Part shown: piece after piece, positions 37,893 through 46,578 of the stretch | Position numbering within the stretch: the first letter of the stretch is position 1 | Layout: each line of letters opens with the position of its first letter | NCBI RefSeq assembly: GCF_000172415.1 | Contig: NZ_ABLD01000007.1 | Location: 245,179-309,178 of the forward strand | Direction: 5' to 3' | Origin: Paraburkholderia graminis C4D1M | Lineage (GTDB): Bacteria; Pseudomonadota; Gammaproteobacteria; Burkholderiales; Burkholderiaceae | DNA: 64,000 nucleotides | Position numbers and translations under genes: made by a program | The notes under the pieces: model-generated | Seen by the model: only the letters and a program-made list of their open reading frames with translations | Told to the model about the DNA's origin: nothing | Databases searched by the model: none

Positions 37893-38824
37893 CGGCGTTC
37901 TCCGCGTTGCAGCAGCACGCGCAACGACAACACGACGATCAGAATCGCTCCCTGCATGCCGACCTGCCAATCCGCCGAGATGTTGAGGAAAGCGAGAAAC
38001 GACGCGGCAAGCGTCAGCGTGATCGCACCGAGCACCGCGCCGACTACCGACACGCGGCCGCCGATAAATTCACCGCCGCCGAGTATCACCGCCGCAATCG
38101 ACAGCAACGTATAGCGCAGCGCGAGATTGGCGTCGGCGGAAGTCGTCAGGCCGAGCAGCGAGAGCCCCGACAGCACCCCGAACACGCCCGCCACGCCGTA
38201 GAGCGTCGCCTTGCTACGCACGAGCGACCAGCCGAAGCGGCGCATCGCGCGCGGATTGCCGCCCGCGCCGCGAACCCGCACGCCCGCCGACGAGCGCATC
38301 AGCAGCAGGTGTCCGACGATCGCGATCAGCACCGACCACACGATGGGCGCGGCGATAAGCGGCGTCTGATAGCCCATTGCCGTGCCGAGCCACTCGGGAC
38401 TCGTGCCGCCAGGCGACGGCAGCAGCACGATGGCGAGCCCGCTCCATACGAACGAAAGACCAAGCGTTACGACGATGGACGGAATCTGCCGCAACTCGAT
38501 CAGCGCGCCGACGGCCGCATACGCGAGCACGCAACCGGCTAAAGCCAGCGCGCCGAGCCACGGTTGCTTCACCAGCAGCGTTGCACCGATGCACGCGACA
38601 AGACTCACGAACGGCCCAATCGACAGATCCAGATCGTTGACGGTGATGATCGCGAGCTGCGCGAGCGTCGCGAGCACGATCGGCACGGCGAGATTCAGCA
38701 GCAGGCTGGAGCCGAAGTAGCTCATCACGGTCGGCTGCATGATGGCGATCGGCACCAGCACCGCGACCAGCGAAATGGCGGGAAGCATCGCGCGCAAACG
38801 CGCCTGCGTATTAGCGAATGTCAT
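37889..38824 (-). CDS. Sugar ABC transporter permease 1 (RbsC-like)
   Basis: A 311-residue membrane protein starting at MTFANTQARL, ATG 38824, which overlaps the stop of the ATPase gene (ATGA). The frame stays open for another 119 codons, but that part is a shadow of the ATPase. The motif LAIITVNDLDLSIGPFVSL is the RbsC signature, and GGGEFIGGRVSVVGAVLGA is the typical C-terminal loop. Its partners are permease 2 and the ATPase. Confidence 0.92.
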   Translation of the reverse strand: MTFANTQARLRAMLPAISLVAVLVPIAIMQPTVMSYFGSSLLLNLAVPIVLATLAQLAIITVNDLDLSIGPFVSLVACIGATLLVKQPWLGALALAGCVLAYAAVGALIELRQIPSIVVTLGLSFVWSGLAIVLLPSPGGTSPEWLGTAMGYQTPLIAAPIVWSVLIAIVGHLLLMRSSAGVRVRGAGGNPRAMRRFGWSLVRSKATLYGVAGVFGVLSGLSLLGLTTSADANLALRYTLLSIAAVILGGGEFIGGRVSVVGAVLGAITLTLAASFLAFLNISADWQVGMQGAILIVVLSLRVLLQRGERR

Positions 38825-40305
38825 GCTGCCTGATCCTCGAAGCTCGCCGCGAGCAGCGCCTCTTCCGTGCATTCGTCGGCGTGAAGCACGCGCGTAACGG
38901 CGGCGGAGCGGAACACGTAAGTGCGATCGCAGTGCGAGAGTTCTTCGTTTTCCGTGGTGTACCAGATGAAGGTGCGGCCTTTCGCGGCTTCTTCGTGTAC
39001 GAGTTGATAGATGTCGCGCTTGGTGCCGACATCGACGCCGCGCGTGGGATCGTCCATCAGAATGAGTTCGGCGTCGCAGGCAAGCGCGCGCGCGAACAGA
39101 ACCTTTTGCTGATTGCCGCCCGAGAGCGAAAGAATGCCTGCGTTCATCGACGCGCCGCGTATTCCGATCTTCGCGCGCCATGCTTCGACGAGTTCGCGCG
39201 CCGCGGCGAAATCGACGAGACCGCGCTTGCGTTTTGCGCCGCCGAGCAGCCAGCGCAGATCGAGATTCTGCGCGATCGACCAGACGGGAAACACGCCGTC
39301 GCGTCCGCGATCGCCCGCAACGAATGCGACCTTCGTGCGGGCCGCGCCGTGACGTGTCGCGGCATCGTAGATGGATAGCAGCGCTTCGGTTTGACCTTGT
39401 CCCGCGAGTCCCGCGAAGCCGACGATCTCGCCGCGCGACGCTTCGATTACGGTGTGCTTCTTCACGCCGACATTCCAGCGAAAATGCGCTTGATCGCTGC
39501 GCGCATTACGCGCGCGCGCCGCGGCCGGCGACTTGTCGGCTTCGAGATGCTGGCCCATCGCCTGAATGATCGACGCGCGGCTCGACTGCGCGCGCGGCAG
39601 CACGCCGACGATACCGCCGTCGCGCATCACCATCACGCGGTCCGCCACTCGCTCTATTTCGCCGAGCATGTGCGTGATGAGCAGACACGTAATACCGCGC
39701 TCGGCAGCCGCGCGCCGCACGAAGGCGAGCAACTGCTCGGCGGTATGAGCGTCGAGCGAGGAAGTCGGCTCGTCGAGAATCACGAGACGCACGGGCGTAT
39801 CGGTGACTGTAAAGGCGCGCGCGATCTCCACCATTTGCTGCTGCGTGAGCGTGAGATCGGAGACGAGTTCGCCGCCCTTCAGGCCGTGGTCAGGAAAGAT
39901 TTCGTCGAGCTTCTCGCGCATCAGCGCGGTGGCCTTGCGTCGCCAGCCGCGTCCATGCAAATGCGGATGCACGACGGTCATGTTCTCGGCCACGGTCAGA
40001 TTCGCGCACAACGAGAGTTCCTGAAACACGCAGCGCACGCCTGCATTTCTGGCGGCATTCGCGTCGTAGTGCGGCGCGTCGTGGCCGTCTACTTCGATGC
40101 GACCTTGCGTCGGCGCGTACACGCCTGCGAGCACCGACATCAGCGTCGATTTGCCCGCGCCGTTGTGGCCGGCAATGCCGACACATTCACCGGGCAGGAA
40201 CGCGAAGTCGATGTCCGTGAGTGCGCGGACCCGCCCGAACGTCTTGCCGATGCCTTCGAAGCGGATCAGCGCGCGGCTGTCCTCCTGGCTGGATGTTGCG
40301 CCCAT
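38821..40305 (-). CDS. Sugar ABC transporter ATP-binding protein with two ABC domains (RbsA/XylG-like)
   Basis: A 494-residue fused ATPase. Domain 1 has an intact Walker A (GHNGAGKST), a degenerate signature TLTQQQMVEIARAF and Walker B VILDEPTSSLD. Domain 2 has a degenerate Walker A (GLAGQGQTE) but a good signature LSGGNQQKVLFARAL and LILMDDPTRGVDVGTK. This asymmetry is normal for RbsA-type importers of pentoses and other monosaccharides. It is coupled by overlap to permease 1. Confidence 0.95.
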   Translation of the reverse strand: MGATSSQEDSRALIRFEGIGKTFGRVRALTDIDFAFLPGECVGIAGHNGAGKSTLMSVLAGVYAPTQGRIEVDGHDAPHYDANAARNAGVRCVFQELSLCANLTVAENMTVVHPHLHGRGWRRKATALMREKLDEIFPDHGLKGGELVSDLTLTQQQMVEIARAFTVTDTPVRLVILDEPTSSLDAHTAEQLLAFVRRAAAERGITCLLITHMLGEIERVADRVMVMRDGGIVGVLPRAQSSRASIIQAMGQHLEADKSPAAARARNARSDQAHFRWNVGVKKHTVIEASRGEIVGFAGLAGQGQTEALLSIYDAATRHGAARTKVAFVAGDRGRDGVFPVWSIAQNLDLRWLLGGAKRKRGLVDFAAARELVEAWRAKIGIRGASMNAGILSLSGGNQQKVLFARALACDAELILMDDPTRGVDVGTKRDIYQLVHEEAAKGRTFIWYTTENEELSHCDRTYVFRSAAVTRVLHADECTEEALLAASFEDQAA

Positions 40306-40337
40306 TCACCTGTCTCCGTGGGTGGCGTCTTCTGCGC

Positions 40338-41372
40338 TTACTTCTTGTCGAGCAAGGCCACGGTTTGCGGCAACGTATAGGTCACATCGGCGATGCCGCC
40401 AGGCGGAATCGCCGCGAGCTTCGCGGGCAACTCCTGTTGCGAGATGGCGAGCAGCGGCACGTTGATCGTGACTTCTTTCGGGATCTTCTTGCCCGCGAGC
40501 ACTTGCTGCGCGACCCAGAATGCAAAGCTCACCGCGCCCGGCGGATTGGACAGCGAGCGCGACTGATAGCCGGCCTTCGTCTGTTCGCTCCACCATTGAA
40601 GCTCGGGATACGTGCTGCCGATAATCATCGGAGGCGCGGGCCGGTTGGCCGCCTTGAACGCCTGCGCGATGCCGAACGACATCTCGCCTTCGGTCGCGAC
40701 GCCGTCCACTTGCGGCAGCGTCGGAAGAATGCCCGCGACGGCTTTCTGCGCGACGGACTGCGTCCAGTCGCCGTTGACCGATCCGACGAGCTTCATGCCC
40801 GGATGCTTCTTGAGCCCTTCGAGCACGCCTTCGTGCATGAGGTTATCGACCGAAATACCGGCCACGCCGCGCACTTCGAGAATGTTGCCCTTGCCGTTGA
40901 GCCGCGTCGCCAGATAGTCGACGCCCTGCTCGGCCCAGCCCTTGAAATCGAAGTTCACGCGATACGCGCAAGGCTCGTCGACGACGCCGTCGAACGAAAC
41001 GACAACGACGCCTGCCGCGCACGCCTTCTTGATCGTGCCGTTGAGCGCAGTGGGCGACACGGCGTCGATCACGATCGCGTTATAGCCCTGCAAGATGAGA
41101 TTCTGGATTTGTTGCGCCTGCTCCGTCACCTGGTTTTCGGCGGTGGTGAAGGCCGGCGCGGCGGCGACTTTCTTGTCGGCGACCGCCTGCTGCGAGACGG
41201 CGTTCCAGCTTTTGAGCATCGACTGCCGCCACGCGTTGCCCGCGAAGCTGTTCGACAGCGCGATCTTTTTCTGCGACGTATCGCCGGTTGCGACCTGCGC
41301 CTGCGCGGCGCCTCCCAACACGCACGCGACCACGGCCGCGGCGATCTTGACCTGCATTCCTTTACGGAACAT
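40338..41372 (-). CDS. Periplasmic sugar-binding protein (RbsB-like), paralogue 2
   Basis: First gene of the operon, 344 residues, with signal peptide ending at AAQAQ and mature start VATGDTSQKKIALSN. The ATG 41372 has an AAGGAGACGACAAG leader. It resembles the distal binding protein over its whole length; differences fall in likely ligand-contact loops (VVDEPCAYRVN against IATEPCAYRIA, STYPELQWW against NRQEELAWW). A monosaccharide or aldonolactone ligand is inferred from the operon. Confidence 0.92.
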   Translation of the reverse strand: MFRKGMQVKIAAAVVACVLGGAAQAQVATGDTSQKKIALSNSFAGNAWRQSMLKSWNAVSQQAVADKKVAAAPAFTTAENQVTEQAQQIQNLILQGYNAIVIDAVSPTALNGTIKKACAAGVVVVSFDGVVDEPCAYRVNFDFKGWAEQGVDYLATRLNGKGNILEVRGVAGISVDNLMHEGVLEGLKKHPGMKLVGSVNGDWTQSVAQKAVAGILPTLPQVDGVATEGEMSFGIAQAFKAANRPAPPMIIGSTYPELQWWSEQTKAGYQSRSLSNPPGAVSFAFWVAQQVLAGKKIPKEVTINVPLLAISQQELPAKLAAIPPGGIADVTYTLPQTVALLDKK

Positions 41373-41516
41373 CTTGTCGTCTCCTTTCATTCTGCTTGTC
41401 GGAGGCGCGACTCGACTTTGTCTACAGCACGCCTCTTGCGAACACGGCCGCTTGTGCGCGGCCGCTATACATTTCGGACAGTCTGCTTCGAACCCGTTCT
41501 GCGGTCAGGCCAATCA

Positions 41517-41533
41517 CGGTGGCCAGGCCACCG
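41517..41533. promoter_or_regulatory. 17-base inverted repeat just after the operon start point
   Basis: CGGTGGCC-A-GGCCACCG lies at about +6 to +22 of the predicted transcript. It could be a second operator or a leader hairpin. Confidence 0.45.
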
Positions 41534-41545
41534 GATCGCCGAGGC

Positions 41546-41574
41546 AGTATAACGACTGCCTTCGGCGCGTGCAA
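41546..41574 (-). promoter_or_regulatory. Sigma70-type promoter of the sugar ABC operon
   Basis: On the minus strand TTGCAC (41574-41569) and TATACT (41551-41546) are separated by exactly 17 bases, close to consensus in both hexamers. Transcription would start near 41539, about 165 bases before the first gene. Two palindromes flank it, listed separately. Confidence 0.7.
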
Positions 41575-41580
41575 TTCGAT

Positions 41581-41600
41581 TTCCGTTACCGGTAACGGAA
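41581..41600. promoter_or_regulatory. 20-base perfect palindrome, LacI/GntR-type operator candidate
   Basis: TTCCGTTACCGGTAACGGAA is perfectly symmetric with a central CG, as in LacI-family operators; the core GTTACCGGTAAC closely resembles gluconate-repressor operators (known for E. coli GntR/IdnR). It lies just upstream of the -35 hexamer, centred near -51. No LacI-family gene is in the window, so the regulator must lie elsewhere. Confidence 0.7.
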
Positions 41601-41662
41601 TTGGCCGTCGGTATAAATGGCCAGGTCGGGAAACGGCACATCGGCGCGCCGGACCGCATTGC

Positions 41663-42589
41663 TCATCGTCCCTGTGTCGTACTCGCCGGAACCGTACGCG
41701 CTGCGGCCAGACTCTGCCGACGCAGTGCTTCTGTCGTTTCGCCAGCGCCGTCAGCGCGCCAGCCGGGCGGCAGAATCACGTAGCAAATCGCGGCCCAGAC
41801 GCTGCCCGCCGACGCGACATCGCGTGCAAGACTCACCCAGTGCTCGAATTCGACGACGAGCGGATTGCGTGAGCGCGTCGGTGTCGTGAGACCGTAGCGG
41901 CACGGTTCATCGGCGCGTTCTTCAGCATAGGTGCCGAACAGCCGATCGAATATGACAAGCACGCCGCCAAAGTTTGCATCGAGATAATCGACGTTCGATG
42001 CGTGATGCACGCGATGCGCCGACGGCGTATTGAACACGTATTCGAGCCAGCCGAGTTTCGGCGTCCACGTGTTATGCAGCCAGAACTGGTAGAGCAGATT
42101 GAAGCTCAGCGTCGCGAGCACGATTTCGGGGCGTACGCCGAGCCAGACGAGCGGCGTGAAGAAGATTGCGGAGCCGGTCAGTTTGCCGGTCAAGCCGAGG
42201 CGATAGGCGGACGAAAGCGTCAACTGGTTCGGCGAGTGGTGAACCGCGTGCGTCGCCCAGAAAAAGCGGATACGGTGCGACGCGCGGTGATACCAGTAGT
42301 AGCAGAACTCCTGTCCGATAAAGAGCACGAACAGCATCAGCGCGCTGTTGAGCGTGACGGTAAAGAGGCGGTGATCCCAGGCAAGGGCGAATATCGGCGT
42401 CGCGAGCGAAAGCGGCAGCAGCGCGAGCAGCTTGCGGCCGGCCACATCGGCGAGCGAAATCCATACTTCATACCAGTCGAAGGGCGAGGCGCTGTTTCGC
42501 TGTGTGCGGGTGAGCACGCATGCCTCGATCAGCGAGACGCCAATGATGAACACGGTAACGAAAAGCGCGATTTTTCCAGTAGTCGACAT
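41663..42589 (-). CDS. Sterol desaturase / fatty acid hydroxylase family membrane protein
   Basis: About 308 residues from ATG 42589, an integral membrane di-iron enzyme. The histidine boxes are clear: HRASH, HAVHH and HRVHH, set between hydrophobic helices (IALFVTVFIIGVSL at the start). Family members hydroxylate or desaturate lipid substrates using oxygen. The frame is open to 42787, but the extra N-terminus is arginine- and proline-rich and unlike the family; the start remains uncertain because no good ribosome site was seen. It lies upstream of, and on the same strand as, the sugar operon but has no evident tie to it. Confidence 0.82.
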   Translation of the reverse strand: MSTTGKIALFVTVFIIGVSLIEACVLTRTQRNSASPFDWYEVWISLADVAGRKLLALLPLSLATPIFALAWDHRLFTVTLNSALMLFVLFIGQEFCYYWYHRASHRIRFFWATHAVHHSPNQLTLSSAYRLGLTGKLTGSAIFFTPLVWLGVRPEIVLATLSFNLLYQFWLHNTWTPKLGWLEYVFNTPSAHRVHHASNVDYLDANFGGVLVIFDRLFGTYAEERADEPCRYGLTTPTRSRNPLVVEFEHWVSLARDVASAGSVWAAICYVILPPGWRADGAGETTEALRRQSLAAARTVPASTTQGR

Positions 42590-42888
42590 GATGGGCAGAT
42601 AACGGTTGAGGTGGGACGCGTCGTCTGCGGGCAAAGCCGCTATCGCGTCGGGTGAAGCTAATGTAGTGGGCTGCCCGGCCAAAGACCACGCGTAAACCAT
42701 GTCGCCAGATGTCACGAAATCGCGGCCGCGACGGCGAATCGGGCCATGCGGCCCGGCTGCTGGCGGCCCGCCGCGGGGGTGTAACACCGCGACATCTTTT
42801 ACCGGGCGATTATTTCGCGAGGTCCTCTTATAGTTCGTTCCGCTGCCACGCCGCAGTGCGTGACTAACCGAACCGGGAAGGACACCTC

Positions 42889-43944
42889 ATGAAACTCCGT
42901 TACCTCGCCGCAGCCAGCGCTGCCATGCTCATCGCGATCAGCACCATCAGCACGCCCGCCTTCGCCGGATGGTCGGGTCATGGCACCGCCTACACGCCGC
43001 ACGGCACTTACAACGGCGCACACTACGGCTCCTGCACAGGCGGCAGTTGCATGCACGCCGGCGGCGTCGAGAATCCTTATGGCGGGATCGCCACCAACAC
43101 CGGCACGGTCAACCGCACCGCACCCGGCCAGTTCTCGAATTCGGGCACGGCGACGGGCCCCAACGGACGTCAGGTGCAGCACTCGGGCGACACGAGCTGC
43201 GCAGGCGGCACATGCGACCACACCGGCGCGCTGAACGGCTCGGACGGCCACAGCGCCACGACTTCGGGCAGCGTGACACGCAACGCGCCGGGTCAGTATT
43301 CGTCTTCGGGCACGGTTACCGGCGCGAACGGTAATACGACCAGTCACACGGCATCGACGGACTGTGCCGGTTCAACCTGCAATCGTTCGGGGACGGTGAC
43401 GGGCTCCGATGGCGGAACCGTCAACCATTCAGGCAGCGCGACACGCGTGGCGCCCGGCGTGGTGACGACAGGCGGCGGCACGACGGTCGTGCACGGCGGC
43501 ACGGTGACTACGGGCACGGTTACGACTGTCGGCGCGACGGTTGCCGTGGGCAGCGTACCGGTTGTCGTCGCGCCTCCGCCGGTCGTGGTGGCGCCGGCTC
43601 CGGTTGTCGTCGCGCCCGTACCGGTGGTTGCTGCGCCTGCGCCTGTGGTCGTCGCGCCTCCGCCCGCTTATGTGCCCCCGCCGCCGGTCGCCTACGTGCC
43701 GCCGCCTGCACCGAAGACTGTCTACGTCGCGCCGCCCGCACCCAAGGTCGTCTACGTTGCGCCCCCGCCGCCGAAGGTCGTCTACGTTGCGCCGCCCCCG
43801 CCGCATGTCGTATTCATCGCGCCGCAGGCCCACACGCTGTATGTCGCGCCGCGTCCTGTGTATGTCGCGCCCGCGCCGCATCCCGCGGTGCTGGTTCCGG
43901 GCCACTGGGTCGGGCGCTTCTGGGTGCCGGCGCACTGGGCGTAA
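42889..43944 (+). CDS. Secreted repeat protein, Ser/Gly/Thr-rich then Pro/Val-rich
   Basis: A 351-residue protein of unknown function. A Sec signal peptide ends at TPAFAG. Residues about 30-190 contain three imperfect repeats of roughly 50 residues, each with a Cys-x4-Cys pair (SCTGGSC, SCAGGTC, DCAGSTC), a TGxxxGSDG/GPNG turn and an APGQ motif. Residues 210-330 are a low-complexity Pro-Val-Ala stretch (VVVAPPP, KVVYVAPPPP). The end, VPGHWVGRFWVPAHWA, has the two Trp-containing motifs seen in many small envelope proteins of this group. A cell-surface or periplasm-spanning role is plausible. A GGAAGG ribosome site precedes the ATG. Confidence 0.75.
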   Translation: MKLRYLAAASAAMLIAISTISTPAFAGWSGHGTAYTPHGTYNGAHYGSCTGGSCMHAGGVENPYGGIATNTGTVNRTAPGQFSNSGTATGPNGRQVQHSGDTSCAGGTCDHTGALNGSDGHSATTSGSVTRNAPGQYSSSGTVTGANGNTTSHTASTDCAGSTCNRSGTVTGSDGGTVNHSGSATRVAPGVVTTGGGTTVVHGGTVTTGTVTTVGATVAVGSVPVVVAPPPVVVAPAPVVVAPVPVVAAPAPVVVAPPPAYVPPPPVAYVPPPAPKTVYVAPPAPKVVYVAPPPPKVVYVAPPPPHVVFIAPQAHTLYVAPRPVYVAPAPHPAVLVPGHWVGRFWVPAHWA

Positions 43945-44008
43945 CAGCAAACGTGAGATCGATGAATCAACCCTGCCGGCCACGAGCGTCGGCGAAAACA
44001 CGGAGTAG

Positions 44009-44302
44009 ATGATGAAAAAGATGATTGCAGTGCTTCTCTTGTGTATTGTTTCTGCAGTGGCTTCGGCTCAAAGCGCACTGCCACCCGCGGATGCCCCGCG
44101 CGGCGAGCGTGCGATGCAGCAATTGCAGGCCCGCTTTGCCCGAGCGAACACGACGGGCGACGGCAAGCTGACGCGCGAGCAGGCGACAGCCCGCATGCCG
44201 ATGGTCGCGAAACACTTCGACGAAATCGACACGCAGCACGCCGGTTATGTCACGCTGCCGCAAATCGAGGCGCTCATGCAGCAGAAAGCAATGGCACGCT
44301 GA
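44009..44302 (+). CDS. Small exported EF-hand-like protein
   Basis: A 97-residue protein with a Sec signal peptide ending near ASAQS. Two EF-hand-like loops are seen: NTTGDGKLTREQA (close to the DxNxDGxI/LxxxE pattern, lacking the first Asp) and DTQHAGYVTLPQIEAL (weaker). It would bind calcium or act as a degenerate relative in the periplasm. It lies 26 bases before a response regulator gene on the same strand, so it is probably part of the same operon and may be a sensor accessory or a target. GGAG precedes the two tandem ATG codons. Confidence 0.75.
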   Translation: MMKKMIAVLLLCIVSAVASAQSALPPADAPRGERAMQQLQARFARANTTGDGKLTREQATARMPMVAKHFDEIDTQHAGYVTLPQIEALMQQKAMAR

Positions 44303-44328
44303 AAGGCAACGAGGCTGGGAGACGCGTC

Positions 44329-45042
44329 ATGGATCAGGCGAACAGGATCATCGTGCTGGACGACGAAGCCGAGTTGCGCAACATGCTGCAACGGTTTCTG
44401 ACCGGACACGGGTTCCATGTGCGCGTCGTCGCCGACGGCAAGCAGCTCGACCGCTACCTGCAGCGCGAACCGTACGACCTGCTCGTGCTCGACCTGATGA
44501 TGGAACCGGAAGACGGGCTGACGATATGCCGGCGGCTGCGCGCCGAAGGACAGACGCTGCCCATCCTCATGCTGACCGCGAAAGGCGATCCCGTCGACCG
44601 CGTCGTCGGCCTCGAAACCGGCGCCGACGACTACCTCGCGAAACCGTTTCTCCCCGATGAACTGGTCGCGCGAATCCGCGCTCTGCTGCGTCGCCAGAAA
44701 ATGGCCGCGGGCGTACCGACCGTGACTTCACAAACGCTGCGCTTCGGCGAATACCAGTTCGATGTCGGCAAGCAAACGCTGCGACATCGTGGCGAGCCGG
44801 TCGACGTGCACTCCGCGCAGATGTTGCTGCTGCACGCGCTCGGGTCGTCGCCGAACCGGCCGGTGAGCCGCGAGAATCTGCTTGCGCGGGCGCGCGGCCG
44901 CGACCACGACGCGCTCGACCGCAGCATCGACGTGCAGATTTTGCGGCTGCGTCAGATCGTCGAAGACGATCCGTCGAAACCGCGCTTCATCAAGACCGTG
45001 TGGGGTGTCGGCTACATGCTCGTTGCAGGCATCGACTCGTGA
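44329..45042 (+). CDS. OmpR-family response regulator
   Basis: A 237-residue regulator. The receiver (residues 8-120) has VLDDEAE, phospho-acceptor Asp55 in LLVLDLMME and Lys in DYLAKPF. The winged-helix DNA-binding domain (residues 140-235) has the recognition region SIDVQILRLRQIVEDD and ends GVGYMLV. The ATG 44329 fits family length; a longer upstream frame overlaps the EF-hand gene and was rejected. GTGA overlap with the kinase gene marks a cognate pair. Confidence 0.94.
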   Translation: MDQANRIIVLDDEAELRNMLQRFLTGHGFHVRVVADGKQLDRYLQREPYDLLVLDLMMEPEDGLTICRRLRAEGQTLPILMLTAKGDPVDRVVGLETGADDYLAKPFLPDELVARIRALLRRQKMAAGVPTVTSQTLRFGEYQFDVGKQTLRHRGEPVDVHSAQMLLLHALGSSPNRPVSRENLLARARGRDHDALDRSIDVQILRLRQIVEDDPSKPRFIKTVWGVGYMLVAGIDS

Positions 45043-46403
45043 GCATCACAACGCGTTCAAAGCGGCGCAGCAGATGGCTGCCACGTTCGCTGCTGACGCG
45101 CAATATCGTTCTGCTGGTAGCGCTCGTCGCACTGACGCAGGCGTGCTCGTTCGCGGTGCTGCTGCATTTCGTGCAGCGTCCGCGCATCGACCGCGCCGCG
45201 ATCATCTTCGCCGATTACGTCAAGACGCTCGATGGCGTGCTCGCCGCGATGCCGCCCGACCAGGGCCGCGCCGCGGCCGCGCGCCTCGGTGCGCAGACAG
45301 CGGCGCCCGAACCCGATGGCGTCAAAGCGCAGCGCAGCCTGCCGCGCCTGTTCGGCACATGGCAACGCGATGTCTTCCTTCGCGCGCTGCAGCATCATCT
45401 ACCGCCGGACATGCCGGTGCGCTGGCAAACTGGCAACGGCGGCGACGGCGAGCGCCTGTGGATTCGCGTGCACGTCGCCGGCGCGCCAAGCTGGATTGCG
45501 CTGCCGATGACAGAAGACGCGCAGGCGAGCGGCATCACCACGACGCTGATACTTTCCGTGGGCCTCGCGTTACTGGCCGCGTTGACGGGCTATCTGATCC
45601 AGTTGCACATCAACCGGCCGCTGAAGGACCTCGCGCGCGCCGCGCGGCACGTGAGCGCGGGCGAAGCGCCCGTCGTTCTGCCAACCGACGGTCCGACGGA
45701 AATCGCCCAGGTGAGCGGCGCGTTCAATCAGATGACCGAGGCGTTGCAGCAGGCCGAAGCAACGCGCGCGCTGATGCTCGCGGGCGTATCGCACGACATC
45801 CGCACGCCGCTCACCAAGCTGCGTCTCGCGATGGCGATGGCGATTCCGCGCGGCGCCGACGACACCTTCGTCGCATCGGCGGAAAGCTATCTCGACCACA
45901 TCGACACGATTCTCCAGCAGTTCATGGACTACGCCGGCAGCGGCGAACGCGAGCCGCCGCAGCAGGGAGATCTCAACGCGCTCATCGGTCAGCTCGCCGC
46001 GGATTTTGCGGGGCTCGGACACGAGTTCGAACTGTCGCTCGGCGAAGTCCCCGGGTTCGCGTACCGGCCCGTGAGCCTCATGCGGCTTTTGATGAATCTG
46101 ATGCACAACGCGATTGCGTATGGACGCACAGGTCTTGCCGTGCGCACATGGACCGAAGGCGATACGGCGTGCGTCGCCGTCTGCGATCGCGGCAGCGGAA
46201 TCGACGCCGCAGAAATGGAAAAACTCAAGACGCCGTTCAGCCGCGGTACGAACGCACGGACGCATTCGGGCGGCACAGGTCTCGGGCTTGCGATCGTCGA
46301 GCGCATCGCGCGTCTGCATGGCGGCTCGCTGCAGTTTCGTGCGCGTGAAGGCGGCGGTCTCGAGGCGCTCGTCACGTTGCCGCTGAACCGGCATTCTTCA
46401 TAA
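45039..46403 (+). CDS. EnvZ-type sensor histidine kinase
   Basis: A 454-residue membrane kinase starting at GTG 45039, coupled to the regulator. Two transmembrane helices (about residues 20-45 and 165-185) bracket a periplasmic domain of about 120 residues. A HAMP linker follows (NRPLKDLARAARHVSAGE), then HisKA with His252 in GVSHDIRTPLTKL, and HATPase with DRGSGI and GGTGLGLAIVER. The arrangement matches the EnvZ/OmpR class that responds to osmolarity or envelope state. The adjacent EF-hand gene hints at divalent cations as input (inference). Confidence 0.93.
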   Translation: MSITTRSKRRSRWLPRSLLTRNIVLLVALVALTQACSFAVLLHFVQRPRIDRAAIIFADYVKTLDGVLAAMPPDQGRAAAARLGAQTAAPEPDGVKAQRSLPRLFGTWQRDVFLRALQHHLPPDMPVRWQTGNGGDGERLWIRVHVAGAPSWIALPMTEDAQASGITTTLILSVGLALLAALTGYLIQLHINRPLKDLARAARHVSAGEAPVVLPTDGPTEIAQVSGAFNQMTEALQQAEATRALMLAGVSHDIRTPLTKLRLAMAMAIPRGADDTFVASAESYLDHIDTILQQFMDYAGSGEREPPQQGDLNALIGQLAADFAGLGHEFELSLGEVPGFAYRPVSLMRLLMNLMHNAIAYGRTGLAVRTWTEGDTACVAVCDRGSGIDAAEMEKLKTPFSRGTNARTHSGGTGLGLAIVERIARLHGGSLQFRAREGGGLEALVTLPLNRHSS

Positions 46404-46578
46404 GCAAGGCGGGCCTACTCCGGCCCCGCGCGAACGATCCTGGCGAACGGTCTTGGCGACATCGCGCGACACAATTGCTGAATGGTGTGCGGAGCCGCTT
46501 CCTCCCATACTCACGTCTACGTGCTGCGGCACACCTCCCCGACACTTACCGGCGCCACGGTGCCACGACAGGATCGAT

